Shown here in pieces: positions 1 to 11,255 of a DNA stretch of 64,000 nucleotides (position 1 is the stretch's first letter; each line of letters opens with the position of its first letter). The DNA comes from Gentiana macrophylla. Its lineage: Eukaryota > Streptophyta > Magnoliopsida > Gentianales > Gentianaceae. Both the position numbers and the translations under genes were made by a program. Under the pieces are notes generated by a model. That model ran no database searches. It was not told where the DNA came from and saw only the letters and a program-made list of their open reading frames with translations. The stretch covers positions 186,001 to 250,000 of the forward strand of contig JAOBSW010000555.1 of assembly GCA_026214975.1 (NCBI GenBank), written 5' to 3'.

Positions 1-468
1 AAGTGATTCTGGATCGAATCAGATCGCACTTTGCCTAGGAAATAACTCGGGGATCAATAACGAGGTTAAAAACCAAACCTAGAGAATCCAAACTTGGAAA
101 GGGTTAGAACGCCACAACGTTTGCTCACAGTGCTAATAAGTTCTAAAGGTGATCCTCTACAACAAAGAAAATCTCACTCGTAAGCGATAATAAAAGTCGA
201 CTCGACCTTTAAGAGAAATTTTATATCAAGAATAATGTCTAGAAATACAATGGCTGGTGTTTGCCTTATATAGTCTTACACCTCAGAGGAAAAATAACAA
301 CCAAGCAATGTGGGAGAAATACCACTTAACCTAATGCGCCAAAACCCATCTATTGGGCTCCTAATATTATTTAGGACCATATAGACTTTTATTAAAAAGA
401 AATTCAGCTAAAATAAAAGTAATATAATCCATAATGTAAATAAAGCCCACAGTCGACAAAATCCATCA
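1..468 (-). repeat. Element A1 3' LTR (outer end just outside the window)
   Basis: It aligns almost base for base with 35287-35605 plus 61138-61284. The inner end is ...ATCCATCA at 468. The other copy shows that the LTR starts TGATGTG, so about two bases lie left of the window. The termini form TGATG/CATCA inverted repeats, and the length is about 470 bp. A minus-strand TATA-like box (TATATAAG) lies at 265-272. Because the outer end is missing, the A1 target-site duplication cannot be checked. Confidence 0.85.
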
Positions 469-480
469 CTAAGGCCCTCT
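469..480 (-). promoter_or_regulatory. Element A1 polypurine tract
   Basis: On the minus strand this reads AGAGGGCCTTAG, directly upstream of the LTR start TGATGG. A short purine-rich tract abutting the 3' LTR is the expected primer site for plus-strand DNA synthesis. Moderately sure, because the tract is not purely purine. Confidence 0.5.
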
Positions 481-519
481 AAGGGTCGGCATTATTCTTC
501 CAAGGACCAGATAATTAAT

Positions 520-1761
520 TCAACTAGTCTTCCCAGGCCCAATAGCAAAAATAACACACTTCATGCCCGTTTCTTCAGTCTTCTCGGTTTGATCTTGCTC
601 GAATTGCTCCAATACTAAGGAATTAAGTGCTTCCCTTAGTTTCTTCCTTTGGAGTCGAGTCATAGGGCCATCTCTGATAACAATCGGGTCAACGGGTACC
701 ATAGGAGCTAACCGGTCGGGAATGTCATCAGGGATCGTATTATTCCCTCCCGGCTGGAAATGGTCTGTCCTCTGATCGTAGGGGTTGTCAAAAGGCATCA
801 ATTCATCAACATTTATGGTATTGGAGTTGCCCCAATCTTCCGGAAGTGCAATCTTGTAGGCATTGTTGTTGACACGTTCTAGCACTTCAAATGGACCGTC
901 GCCTTGAGGATGTAACTTGGACTTGCGTTGCTTCAGGAACCGGTCCTTGCAGTAATGTAACCAACCCCAATCTCTAGGAGCAAAAATAACTTCCTTGCGG
1001 CCTTTGTTGGCATGCTTAACGTACCGTGCTGTTGCGCTTTCCATATTACGATGTGCATCTATATGTAATTCTTTGACCAAGGCTACTTTCCGTTCGCCAT
1101 CCAAACTCGTTTGTGTACCTGCAGGTAAAGGAGCCAAAGAAAAAGGTGTATCGGGGTTGAACCCGTACACTGACTCGAACGGAGTATAACGAGTAGCAGA
1201 ATGTTTGCACCTGTTATAAGCAAATTCCACAAAGGCAAACAACTTTCCCAAATTTTTAGTTTTTTCTAGACAACAGTACGAAGTAATTGACACAACACAC
1301 GATTCCCATATGATTCCACAAACACGCCAGAAATGACTGATAAACTTGACATCATGGTCACTGAAAATAGTTCTAGGCCCACCATGCAAACGAAAAATCT
1401 CCTTGAAAAATAAATCAGCAATATGCGATGCATCATTCGTTTTATTGCATGCAATGAAATGAGCCATCTTTGAAAAGCGATCTACCACCACAAACACAAA
1501 ATCTTTACCACTCTTAGAACGTGGTAAGCCTAACACAAAATCCATTGAAAAATCATTACAAGGACAAGTTGGAATCGGGAGTGGGGTATACAAACCATGT
1601 GGGGCTGATTTGGACTTAGCAGACTTGCAAGTAAGACAAGCATCACAAACACGTATAACATCAAATTTCATTTTAGGCCAGTAGAAGTGTGATTTAAGCA
1701 TGTCTAACGTTTCAGTTATGCCAAAATGACCTATAAGTGCCCCACCATGTGCTTCATGCAC
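520..1761 (-). pseudogene. Element A1 integrase (damaged)
   Basis: A 413-residue open stretch covers most of a Ty3/gypsy integrase. The HHCC zinc-binding part (HEAH, then a CDAC/CLTC cysteine cluster) lies at residues 2-45, the first catalytic Asp in MDFVLGLP near 75, and the second in a SDHDVKF motif near 135. Soon after residue 145 the reading turns unlike the family, and it resumes at FAYNRCKHSAT. The segment that normally carries the catalytic Glu (family motif around QTDGQTE) is missing, so the D-D-E triad is incomplete. The C-terminal part has a GPY/F-like GDGPFEVL segment and a variable tail of about 80 residues with PMTRLQRKK. No chromodomain is evident. Non-functional by inference. 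Confidence 0.85.
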
Positions 1762-2606
1762 AGCAAATCACGCATATAACACTTAGGAATGCATAAAATA
1801 GCCTCACAAAACAGAAATCCTTCGTGCCTATAAAATTTTTCATGGGCTGAATCAAAATTGTTCGCATAAGCGTCAGCAAAATCAGAGTCTAATGCATACG
1901 ATTCCTTAATAAATTCAAAGCCAAGGAATTTCGATTGCATAGTAGTGATGAGACTGTATTGACGAGACAAAGCATCAACTACAATGTTATCTTTACCCTT
2001 TTTGTACTTAATAACATAAGGAAAACATTCGATAAACTCAATCCAATGAACGTGCCTCTTAATTAACTTCCCTTGACCCTTTAAATACTTAAGTGATTCA
2101 TGATCGGTGTGGATAATAAACTCTTGGGGCGTAAATAGTGCTGCAAAGTTTGGAGTACTCGAACTAACGCATACAGTTCATTATCATAAGTTGCGTAATT
2201 CAAATGAGCCCCTTTCACTAAAATACGCAATAGGCCTGCCCTCTTGAATTAAAACACCACAAATACCCATACCCGAAGCATCACATTCAATCTCAAAAGT
2301 TTTATTAAAGTCAGGTAAGGCAAGTATAGGTGTAGAAATTAAACGCAGCTTAAGGGTTTCAAAAGCTTCCCTCTGTTTAGGTCCCCAATGCCAAGGGAAA
2401 TTGTTTTTTACCAGCTTGTTCAGTGGTGCGGCAAGAGTACTGAAATCTTTGACAAAATGTCTATAGAATCCCGCAAGGCCATGAAAACTATGAACCTCTG
2501 CAATAGTGGTTGGTTCGGGCCAGTCCTCGATTGCTTTAATCTTCTCATGATCAACTTCAACACCCAGTGCATTGACAACAAAGCTAAGAAACACAACTTT
2601 ATCCAT
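1731..2606 (-). pseudogene. Element A1 RNase H and RNase H-integrase linker (frameshifted)
   Basis: Two frames hold the pieces. 2184-2606 gives the RT thumb ([11 protein letters not shown]) and the start of RNase H with IECDASGMGICGVL, where the Asp of CDAS is a catalytic residue. 1731-1970 begins near the conserved DALSR-like end (MSRQYSLIT) and leads into the integrase. The 2000-2180 stretch joins them only through frame changes. RNase H removes the RNA strand during reverse transcription. The domain order is normal; the reading frame is lost. Confidence 0.8.
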
Positions 2607-3439
2607 TCAAAAAGTACATTCTTAAGGTTATCATAGAGTTTAGCGTCCTTAAGTGTGTCGAAAACAGCCTGCAAATGACTAAGGTGTGATTCAAAATCAT
2701 GGCTGTAGATGAGGATATCGTCTAAATAAACAACCACAAATTTATTGATAAAGTCTGGTAGGACCTCATTCATTAATCGCATGAAAGTGCTAGGTGCGTT
2801 TGTGAGACCGAAAGGCATGACAAGCCATTCGTATAAACCAAATTTTGTTTTAAAAGCAGTTTTCCATTCATCTCCTTCTCACATTCTTACTTGGTGATAC
2901 CCACTTTTAAGATCAATTTTAGTGAAGTATTTAGCACCACACAAATCATCTAACATGTCATCTAAACGGAGAATAGGATAGCAATATCTTACAGTGATTT
3001 GGTTGATGGCTCGACAGTCGGTGCACATCCGCCATCCCCCATCTTTCTTAGGATCCACGATCATGGGTACCGCACAAGGACTCATTGATTCATGTATCTT
3101 TCCTTTGGCCAACAACTCATTCATCTGTAGTTGTATCTCTTGAGTCTTCTCAGGGTTTGCTCGATAGGCCGGCTGATTGGGCAATGTGGACCCCAGAATG
3201 AGGTTAATTTGGTGCTCCACGCCTCTTTGGGGAGGCAATCCACTTGGCTCTTCCTCCGGGAACAAATCTGCAAATTCCTGCAACAAACACACAACAACAC
3301 TAGGGAGAGAATCAGCGAGATCAGATATAAGCATTAAAAAATAGGAAGGGTAGGGGGTATGTTTCGGGTTCTTTGTAAATAAAGAGAAAAAGAGTAGCGC
3401 CATATTCATTGGCATTGATAACCTCTCCAGCTTTAGCAT
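2607..3439 (-). pseudogene. Element A1 reverse transcriptase (one stop, one frameshift)
   Basis: 2879-3439 carries the RT N-terminal half: PYRANPEK-like region, LLAKGKIHESMSPCAVP, DCRAINQITVRYCYPI and KIDLKSGYHQVRM. The next codon is TGA at 2879-2881; the family usually has Arg there, so CGA-to-TGA is likely. The frame is then open through [12 protein letters not shown] and the catalytic YLDD motif ([11 protein letters not shown]). A frameshift near 2610 moves the thumb into another frame. The catalytic motifs themselves are intact. Confidence 0.88.
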
Positions 3440-3739
3440 AGAAATTACCTATCACTCGCTCGTTCTTTTGATTTTTGACTTTATTGTTCCCTTCACTACT
3501 TATGGCACCCACCCTCACAATTGAATTTTCTACTTTTTTCCCCTCGAGTCGTACTAAAGCTCCCTCCATTACTTTTGTTTTTCAACTTTATTTTACCCTC
3601 ATCTCTACTATGCACACCCTCTTTGTTTTTCTCTCCGGTCACAACTTTTACATTTTTCATTTTCAACTTTTCGGCTCCCTATTTTTTTCACTTTCCTCAC
3701 TAGCTTTAGAGAGCTTAACTTGATCATTGTGAGCCTCCA
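3440..3739 (-). other. Element A1 spacer between protease and RT
   Basis: A pyrimidine-rich (plus strand) stretch separates the recognisable protease from the RT. It holds open frames on both strands, but they are low complexity (rich in F, S, L or K, E) and match no retrotransposon domain I know. It is probably the variable, eroded linker of the polyprotein. Confidence 0.5.
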
Positions 3740-4144
3740 TGGTTGACAATGAAAGAAGTGTAATTTTCTGCCCAAGTGTCGTAATGTGTACGTATTCAAG
3801 TAGCCATCATACACGACCCTCCTATAGATTTGCCATGGTCGACCAAGCAGAATGTGACTTACTTGCATAGGCCCCACATAACAAAAAACCTGATCATCCA
3901 ACTTACCGACATTAAATGCAACTAAGGCCTGCCTCGTAACACGAATCTCACCGACCTCAATGAACCATTGCAGCTTATATGGCCTCGGTTGGGGTGTGGT
4001 TGCAAGGGATAATTTGGTAATCACATATGTACTAACCACATTCGTACAACTCCCCGGATCAATAATCATCGAGCATAACTTCCTATTAATTAAGCAACGT
4101 GTGTGGAAGATCTTCTCATGTTGCAAATCGTCCTCCACTTTCAA
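3740..4144 (-). pseudogene. Element A1 aspartic protease
   Basis: The frame starts within the gag-protease linker and shows LINRKLCSMIIDPGSCTN, the place of the retropepsin active site; here the catalytic motif reads D-P-G, where D-S/T/G-G is usual. It continues with LQWF, VGEIRVTRQALVAFNVGKL, and the flap-side HILLGRPWQIYRRVVYDGYLN typical of plant gypsy protease. The protease normally cleaves the Gag-Pol polyprotein. The altered DPG and the loss of frame after about residue 130 suggest it is dead. Confidence 0.75.
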
Positions 4145-5271
4145 GGGACTACATAGGGCTCATTTATCACCAAATGATTGTCGTTGTTCAAAGGTAAATG
4201 TGAGTAGGCATCTTCATCGTGACCATCATCCTCACACTCATCCTCCGAGGCTGATTCATAAGTATTATACCCCACAGATTGTCCTACGACTAACATCCAA
4301 TGTTTAGTTGGGCATTGGTTAGTAATATGATGAACCCCGTGACATTTAAAACATTGTATTTCATGAGCCAGTTTGGGGGAATAAGCAACAACTTTCCCTT
4401 TATCACTTCCCTTCGGTTTAGAGGCATCATTGGGTGGTAAGGAAGGCTGTCTAGGGGCTGATGTAGTGTCCCCTTTAGGTGGGAAAGAACGAAAAGTAGA
4501 CGTGTTACTACCGGAATGTCGAGAATAGGCTTCTTTCTGTCGTTTAAGCTGTTTCTCAATGGTCAAAGCCGTATGCAACATCTGATCCAACGTATCACAA
4601 CCTTTCAATTCCACCGGTTTAGACATTTCTACTCATAGTCCACTCAAAAAACGCTGCATAGTAACATCTTCTTCCTCCTCAAGCTGAGACTTAGCAAGAA
4701 CACTCACTAACTCTTGGTAAAAGTCATCCACAGATCACTCCCCTTGAGAAAGTGTGTGAAACTTCCGATACTGCTCATGAAAATATGTAAGGGGCACAAA
4801 TCTTTTCTTCATTTCCCGTTTCATGGCTGTCCAAGTCCGAATTTCACGATCCCCATGTTTACGCCTAAAAAGATTCAACTGTTTCCACCATGTCATGGCA
4901 TATCCCGTAAACTCAAGCTGTGCAAGGTTTCCTTTTTCTCCTCCGAATAGTTATTACAAGCAAAAATATGTTCCAACTTTGCCTCCCTTTCAAGATAAGC
5001 ATCGCCATCACTAGTACCATTAAAAGATGATAGCTTCATCTAAACCTGTGTCATATTATTATCAAGAGTTGGCGGCTCTCGGAACTGCTCTCCTTCCCAT
5101 GTCACCTCTACCCCATCGGTTTTGCAACCCACCATGTATGGGCTGTTCAGTTTGAGTCCCGTTTCCTCCCACAAACATGGCTTGCATTCTAGCTAGCATG
5201 TTCTTATTATTTTGTTTCAGTTTCTCCTTGATCCGCTCATCTACCAATTCAGCCGTATTTTGAGCAGCCAC
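4141..5271 (-). pseudogene. Element A1 Gag (broken into several frames)
   Basis: 5062-5271 gives a gag N-terminal piece with a charged KIKEKLKQNNKN-like stretch. 4640-5041 contains, across frame breaks, the retrotransposon gag core (SSFNGTSDGDAYLE, a W-rich middle and a KRFVP segment). 4141-4626 gives the C-terminal part with a CCHC zinc knuckle, CFKCHGVHHITNQC (C-X2-C-X4-H-X4-C), which binds the genomic RNA. The protease follows at once. Gag forms the virus-like particle; this copy has stops and frameshifts in the core. Confidence 0.8.
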
Positions 5272-5520
5272 TTCTAATTCCTTTCTTGTTCATCCGCAAA
5301 GATTTTGGAATGACCGTTTAAAGAGCCTTCATATCCCTCAAAATCATACATATTTCCTCACAACACTCGTGTTTCACTCTCCCTTATTCTCTGTTGTAGT
5401 GAATACCTTAGCAAACAAATCAGCAAATGGAGCAAATACCATAGCAATTAAAACGAATTTCCTAAAAATAGGACAAGGTGCGGTTTTGGGGAAAAAGAAA
5501 AAGATTGGGTTAGGCTGGAC
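5272..5520 (-). other. Element A1 5' leader, proximal part
   Basis: No convincing coding signal. This is the leader or extreme gag 5' end, ending at the TGGAC target site of element E. The rest of the same leader lies at 34718-35272. Confidence 0.6.
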
Positions 5521-7326
5521 TGTTGGATGTAATATCGCCGGATGGATCAAAGATCCACCCGATTACGCAGCGGAAAGTACAAGATCTAGATCTAGACAAT
5601 CAAAATACGTAAATTATAAATCTAACCTTCGAGGGGGTTAGATTGCTTACCATTTTATGGTGAATAAACTCCAAGAACAATCTTCAATCCAAGATCCAAG
5701 CTAGATGAGAAGCCACAGTCTTCCAACGTGTGTCTCCAAGCACCACCAGGTGGATGGTGTTTCAAGGCACTGGACCTCCTCGATATGTTACCCTAGAAAA
5801 ACCCGAAGTTTTTCTAAAACTCAAACCCAAGTACTTAGGCCGAAAATTCTAAGCCTAATACTTCTCAAGTATTTCGAAATTATGTGTTGTGTTTCAGGCT
5901 TGGGAGAACTCTCTTTATATAGGAGAGTAATCCTTGTCCTCCAAAGATTTAATAATTAAGAGATAATTATTAGATTAATCCTTATTTCAAATAAAAGATA
6001 AATATATAATATATCACAAACAAATTAGGATAAATAAATATATTATCTAATGTTCCATGATTTATCACTTAACAAATAAATAATTAAATCATATATCAAA
6101 TAATTATCCAAGAAAACTAATTTCCCAATAATTAATTAATACTTATAAAATATGGCCAAACCCTTGGTATTAAGGGCTACACGCATTTTTACACACAATG
6201 GGCCGAGTCCACGAAAAATTTCTTTTCCATGTATTTAATTATCTAGTCCAACTAAACAATTAATCCATATATCAATTAAATAGTACAATCCAACTATTTA
6301 ATTATAATTGAGGTGAAACGACCAGAAAATGTATATGCTATATTAGGAGCCACGTCGGGGACCATGGACCCAAATTCAGTCGCTACAATAAATTGAATAA
6401 AATTATTCGTCAGACCGAACAATAATATTCAATCTATTAATTCTGGGATTACACCACCATAAACCCGAAATTGACATCTGCCGAATATAGATAACTTATA
6501 CTCAACTATGAGTTGATAAGCGTCCACTAATATAATCATTACATACGGATAAATCCTCCATAGACTGTTCGTTACGATTCGGGATATCTCCGTAAACCCT
6601 TCTCGAATCATCTTATCCTTATTTACCATCAACCCCCTAGTGATCAATTAGTTCATAACTAATATAATATGAACTGGCGCCATCGATAAGTTTCTAGGAT
6701 TAACAAATAAGGGAACTGTCTGTCTATTTCCCGAGGGAAGGAATGAATTCCATATCTGTGATAGCACAGACTAATCATTCATCCCAGAATAGAGCCAACG
6801 AGAAGTGTTGGACCACATACTGTGAAGTGATCCTTACTAACACATCAAACTCTACCATAGTCTTAGCAGTTGTCTATGATCACCTCAGGATTGAGATTAA
6901 TCCATATATGATCATCTTGTGATTCGATAAGACTTCTCGATCACGGAATTATATCGAGAACTCAAATGAAATTGGTCCAGCCCTATATGATTATCCTCAT
7001 ATATAAATGCCCCACTAGGCACCCTATTACCGACAGTCCGGATAAGACTGTCACACCGTAAAGTGTTCTGGGCCCATTAATAGCAAATTAATCATGAGAC
7101 CCGTACTCAGATTAATAAACGCTACGGACTAAGTTAATTTTAAGTACATCTCACTAACTCAATCCTCTTGTGTATAGCCATACACTGAGTTATGTGATTA
7201 CATAATCGAGGTACTTAGGGTTTTCAGTAGTGTCTTAATTATAAGCATACATGCATATAATAAGACGAATTATTAATTCTATCCTAAATCAATTAGATAA
7301 TTGTTTTTCGGGCACTACACCTAACA
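5521..7326 (-). repeat. Element E 3' LTR
   Basis: This 1806-bp LTR is near-identical along its length to 32911-34712. Termini are TGTTGGATG and CCTAACA. A minus-strand TATA box (TATATAAA) at 5914-5921 sits in the likely U3/R region, matching 33304-33311 in the other LTR. The small open frames here are not conserved as proteins and are not genes. Confidence 0.93.
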
Positions 7327-7338
7327 ATCTCCCACTTG
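7327..7338 (-). promoter_or_regulatory. Element E polypurine tract
   Basis: On the minus strand this reads CAAGTGGGAGAT immediately before the LTR start TGTTAGG. Copia elements of plants commonly have an AAGTGGGAGATT tract at this place. A near copy (plus-strand CTCCCACTTG) follows about 70 bp further in, near 7401. Confidence 0.8.
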
Positions 7339-8092
7339 CACAAAAGTCAAGTGGATTAATTGTTTTAGAGCACACCCTTTATATCTATATCTACAACATT
7401 CTCCCACTTGCTCAAAAACAAGTGAGACGTATCCCTCAAATCTGTACCCTCCAAGCGCATCTTAGTAATTCATCATTCTAAGCACGACCGGAGTGTGCCG
7501 CCGCAGGGTAGGTCCGTGACCCGGTGCAAACATAGAATCCGAATACCGTGTGACTTGGTACACTGATCAGGTAGGTTGGCGGCTTGAGTCAATCTTTGGG
7601 ATCGAAACATCGCATTTCCATATAATCCGGTGGTACGATTTCAATATGCTTATGACCTCTAGTGATTGCAAAATCCTTATGAGCTACCTCTCCAATGTTT
7701 TCACAATGAGGTGGTATCGGCTTACTGGATAATATTTTATCATATGAGTTAACACCGAGACCGAGATCGATTTAACGATCATCCTCAATCTGACCTAAAG
7801 CCAGAATCAGTGTTATCACTTATATTATAGTTTGCACCTGAATATACTAGCATATTATTCCTCATTCTCCCGAAAAGACTTGAGGATTCACTAAACATCC
7901 CATTTAGTATGTATCCGTAGGTTTAGATAATCATTCCTGAGAGGTAGGGTAGACTTCATCGTTGAATGTTGCATAAATGCAAGAATATCCTAACCAGGTG
8001 TGTGGATGGGATTGCCAATGATCGATAATTTGAGTGAATCAAATCCTTTATAATGGATCCCAATGGCATGTCAGACTCTGACTTCAGATAAC
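7339..8092 (-). other. Element E interior, 3' part (non-coding)
   Basis: No open frame with recognisable protein features on either strand. It ends at the ACACC target site of element F and continues at 18150. The region is unique apart from the repeated CTCCCACTTG word. Confidence 0.6.
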
Positions 8093-8097
8093 ACACC

Positions 8098-8677
8098 TGA
8101 CGATGACAAATTAGTCACCTATTAAGATCCGGGTTATTCTTCTATGAATGATGAATAACCAAGAACCCTAGCTCAAGAATAAAGAGGGGCGTGGGTGTGT
8201 TTATGGCTGAATCTAAGTGGTATTCTTAGATTGCCTACGTATCCTGTTATCTGTCCAGGAATCAAGCCGTACGTAGTTCCTGGAACGTTGTATTTATAAG
8301 GACAATGCATGACCTAGCCCTAATATGAGTCGGTTTGCGGCTATTGTCGATTTACCCTTAATTGGGCTTTACCTTGCCCAAGTTATCCTGTGGATATTGG
8401 GCCAGCGTAGGCGGTGTGGACTCGTTCTCGACAACGATCCGCCCGACTTGGGATGATCGACTCCCGGAACTCACGTCCGTGCGCCCGTGAGGTCGGCGAT
8501 CGTGACCTCGAGCTCCTAGATATACTTGCCAGGCTCGAGTGGTCGACTGCGTGTTATGGCTCCCAAGTCGATAGTCCGACTTGTGTGCCTTAGCCGCAGC
8601 TCTGTGCCTTAGTAAATGTTTAACCCAAGATGTCCACTCGATGACGATATATCGAGGTGCGTAACCCGGTATCGTCA
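8098..8677 (-). repeat. Element F 3' LTR
   Basis: This 580-bp LTR is matched by 17565-18144 with scattered small indels, most of them in the GC-rich part at 8390-8620. A minus-strand TATA box (TATAAATA) is at 8291-8298, with its counterpart at 17758-17765. I see no good polypurine tract directly beside it on the minus strand. Confidence 0.92.
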
Positions 8678-8964
8678 TAAGCCAGAGCACTGAGAGAGGC
8701 GACTTCCGTTGTCGAGGTCGATCCGCCAATTTTGAAATCATCATCGAGTTGGACTAAAACTTGGGCGGGAAATGGTGTAACCGCTCCGTCTGCCACCTGT
8801 TTCCCTAGCCAATCGTGGCCGTTCGCTATGACGTCAGAGCGCACCATCGTTTCGTCTTCTGCCATAAATGATGTCATCCTTGATCTTCGCGATTTGTGGG
8901 GAGTTATAACTACTAGTAACCCCCCTAATCACGTCTTTTCACTGTCATTCGGCATTTAGCAACG

Positions 8965-8974
8965 CATAAAAAGG
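8965..8974 (+). promoter_or_regulatory. TATA-like box for the antisense gene of element F
   Basis: CATAAAAAGG lies about 130 bp upstream of the ATG at 9104 and is followed by a GA-rich stretch and a pyrimidine-rich leader. The position and sequence suit a core promoter. A consensus-like splice donor (AAGTAAGC) near 9039 hints at an intron in the 5' leader. This is inference from position and motif only. Confidence 0.45.
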
Positions 8975-9103
8975 GAGAGGAGTCCAGACGGTGAATCAAT
9001 CTGCCTATCCATTTCTCCATTCTCTTCTCTAAAAATACAAGTAAGCATCCTTTCTGCTGTCATTTTCTTCTTTTTTCCCTACCGTTCTTGCTTGAATTTG
9101 TCC

Positions 9104-10015
9104 ATGTCTAGTAGTGCTACAATCTCTGATAGGATAGAGGAGTCCCGTTCCGGTGACCAAACCCCCATATCTGCTCCTTCCGATCAACCCCTACAGCCAA
9201 ATCCTGGTGAGCCCTTAGGCACTATCAGGGAGCCCAAGAAATTGTCAACTAGAATGGACGGAAAAGGACCTAAGGGATGTACTTCGTGTCTTACCCTGGA
9301 TGATCTCAACCAACTACGGCAGAGATATGGGCTGTCTAGCCCTCAACTGGTGGCTCAGCTCCCTTCCGGCCACCACCAATTTGCCGACGAGCCCCCAGAA
9401 GGGTTCTGTACGGTCTACGAGGCCCAACTATCAATGGGGCTAAGGTTCCCTCTATGCCCAGCGATCCAGGCTGTTCTTCGCCATTATGAGATCGGTATAT
9501 CTCAACTGGGCCCGAATGCCGTCCGGACGCTGATGGGCTTCCTAATTGCCTGCCGAGTCGCGGGTATCGGGTTTACTGTCCCTTTGTTTCGATGGTGGCA
9601 CAAGATCTCTGCGATGCCAGACTCAGGGTGGTACACGTTTCAGAAGCGTGCCAATCGTCATGAGTTCGTGTCAAAAGGACCTTCATCTCATTCGAATTGG
9701 AAGCCTAGGTTCTTCTTCCTTCGACATGGGTCGGATAACCCCTATGTCGGACTATGGAGGTCGAGAGAAGGAAGAGATGACAATCTGGGTCGTGAGGCCG
9801 CACCTAACGAGGCTCTTTCTCTCGAGAGATATACCTTCGAGGTGGTTACACAGGACCTGAGTCTCCTCTACGGACTTGCCCGCCTCGAGGAGGCGGGACC
9901 CGTACCGTATATAAGCCTTCCTCCTGTCGATCGGGAAAATTGTATGAACCTTCATTACTTTACTGCTAAGTCTTATTGTTCTTTGAAGTTGTATCATTTC
10001 TACTTCTTATCTTGA
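9104..10015 (+). CDS. Antisense ORF of element F: plant gypsy-type transposon protein (Transposase_28-like), first exon
   Basis: The frame is open from 9092, but the first ATG is at 9104 (MSSSATISDRIEES). Residues 1-60 are a polar, probably disordered head. From about residue 100 the protein shows the conserved core of the family Pfam names putative gypsy type transposon (PF04195): EGFCTVYE, LRFPLCPAIQAVLRHYEI, QLGPNAVRTLMGFLIACR, FRWWHKISA, GWYTFQK and NWKPRFFFLR. The function of the family is unknown. It runs against gag-pol between pol and the 3' LTR. The frame reads on past a possible donor (GTATGA at 9942), so the last 25 residues may be intronic. It is the best-preserved coding region of F. 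Confidence 0.8.
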   Translation: MSSSATISDRIEESRSGDQTPISAPSDQPLQPNPGEPLGTIREPKKLSTRMDGKGPKGCTSCLTLDDLNQLRQRYGLSSPQLVAQLPSGHHQFADEPPEGFCTVYEAQLSMGLRFPLCPAIQAVLRHYEIGISQLGPNAVRTLMGFLIACRVAGIGFTVPLFRWWHKISAMPDSGWYTFQKRANRHEFVSKGPSSHSNWKPRFFFLRHGSDNPYVGLWRSREGRDDNLGREAAPNEALSLERYTFEVVTQDLSLLYGLARLEEAGPVPYISLPPVDRENCMNLHYFTAKSYCSLKLYHFYFLS

Positions 10016-10061
10016 CTCCTTTCTTGTCTCGTGCGGTGGCGAGGTTCTCGAAGGAAGGTCA

Positions 10062-11255
10062 TTGTCCCCAAGGCTTCATTGTGGCTGCCTTTGTTTGTTT
10101 GCATCTAGGTCGAGAGGTGCTTCTCCGGCGTCCGAGGAAGGACCTGTTCCCGTTGTTAACCCGACTGAGGGTGTCGAGACAACTACCCCTTCCGCGCAAC
10201 CAACCCCGCCTTCCACCTCGGGAGGACTCACCCATGAACACCGGTCGATACGCGAAGTAGAGGACATTATCGACTTTACTGTCGGAGGGGGTGAAGAGCC
10301 TTCTGGTGCTGAAGCGGCTCGGTTGCAGAAGAGGAGATCGGGCCTCGAGGAGCTGGTGAGAGATCAGCAAAGGCTGGCTAAAAAAGCCAAGGTCACCAAG
10401 CCTTCCCTCGACCTTGCTGCTACGAGTAGGATGTCGGCCGAAGATGTCGAGAAGCTGGACGACCAGGTCCTGGCCTCTTCCCTCCGAGAGCTGGGCCGCG
10501 TGGTAAAGGCTAACTCTTGTCAATTTCCTGTCTCCTTTTTTGGAACTCATCACGCCTATGCCATAACTCTTCCTTTTTTGGCAGCATTACTTTATGAGTC
10601 GAGAGGCTTCTCGACGTATGAGCACGCCGTCCGAGGCGAGGAGGAACTAAGGACCAGGTCGGAGGTTGAGCAGCAGACTTCTTTGTCGAAATCACTAGTG
10701 TCGCGATGCGGAATCGCTTGGTGAATGTTTTCAAGGAAGAAAGCGCCGAAATAGAAATAGAAAGAGGAGCGAAGGCACATCCTTTGCCGCTGGTGAGAGA
10801 GAGATCGGCTGCGGCCGAGGAGGGAAGGCTTGTGAAAGCGGCTCTCGGCGCAGAATTGGCGCGAGGAGCGGCTATTCTTTGAAGAGAGAGAGCAATTGAA
10901 GACTCAACTTGACCAGGTCCCTAAGCAACGAGGAAGCAAGGACCGCGCGGTACTCGAGTATCGGAAGTCTGACGAGTTGGGTAGCGATCTCGATGTGATC
11001 ATGCAAACGGCCATACTTGGAGGATTCACCAAGGTAGTGGACCAAGTGAAGAGGGCCTATCCTGATGTCGAGATCAACAAGCTCGAAGAGCCTGGTTGCT
11101 ATGACCCTGACTCGGAGGCGCTGTATGACCTGTACTTCGAGGAATTCCAACAGGGTGTATCCCTCGCTCAGAAGTATGGTGGTCCCACAGTAAGCCCGAC
11201 TCCTGACAATCCGACCCCTGAAGATGTTGTTCCGACCCCCGATGCTTCTATTTAG
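10062..11255 (+). pseudogene. Antisense gene of element F: downstream exons (acidic, coiled-coil-like C-terminal part)
   Basis: Two open stretches continue the gene. 10062-10724 has a Pro/Ser/Thr-rich segment, then a charged coiled-coil-like part (RLQKRRSGLEELVRDQQR). 10896-11255 ends in an acidic domain (VKRAYPDVEINKLEEP, YDPDSEALYDLYFEEF) and a TP-rich tail, stopping at 11255. The acceptor-like TTTGTTTGTTTGCATCTAG ends at 10108 and CCTTTTTTGGCAG near 10584, so introns are likely. 10725-10895 is frameshifted relative to both. Whether a full mRNA could still be translated cannot be decided by eye. Confidence 0.6.

Larger units (their letters stand above)
1..5520 (-). mobile_element. Element A1: chromovirus-type Ty3/gypsy retrotransposon, main body
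   Basis: Read on the minus strand, the order is gag (zinc knuckle near 4330), protease, RT, RNase H, integrase and 3' LTR, which is the Ty3/gypsy order. The body is cut at 5520 by element E; the flanking TGGAC (5516-5520) recurs at 34713-34717, and the A1 leader, PBS and 5' LTR follow from there. The integrase wording (PHGLYTPLPIP, MDFVLGLPR) resembles plant chromoviruses of the CRM/Galadriel/Reina group; I did not recognise a chromodomain, so the exact clade is open. All genes are broken, so this is a dead copy. Confidence 0.85.

Noticed and set aside
3475..3723. Plus-strand hydrophobic frame (82 codons, S/F/L-rich)
   Set aside because: It lies antisense within the pyrimidine-rich protease-RT spacer of A1; composition alone explains it.
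8358..8744. 128-codon minus-strand frame across the F LTR
   Set aside because: Runs from LTR into unique interior and has no domain; its partner in 17942-18181 is not conserved as a protein.
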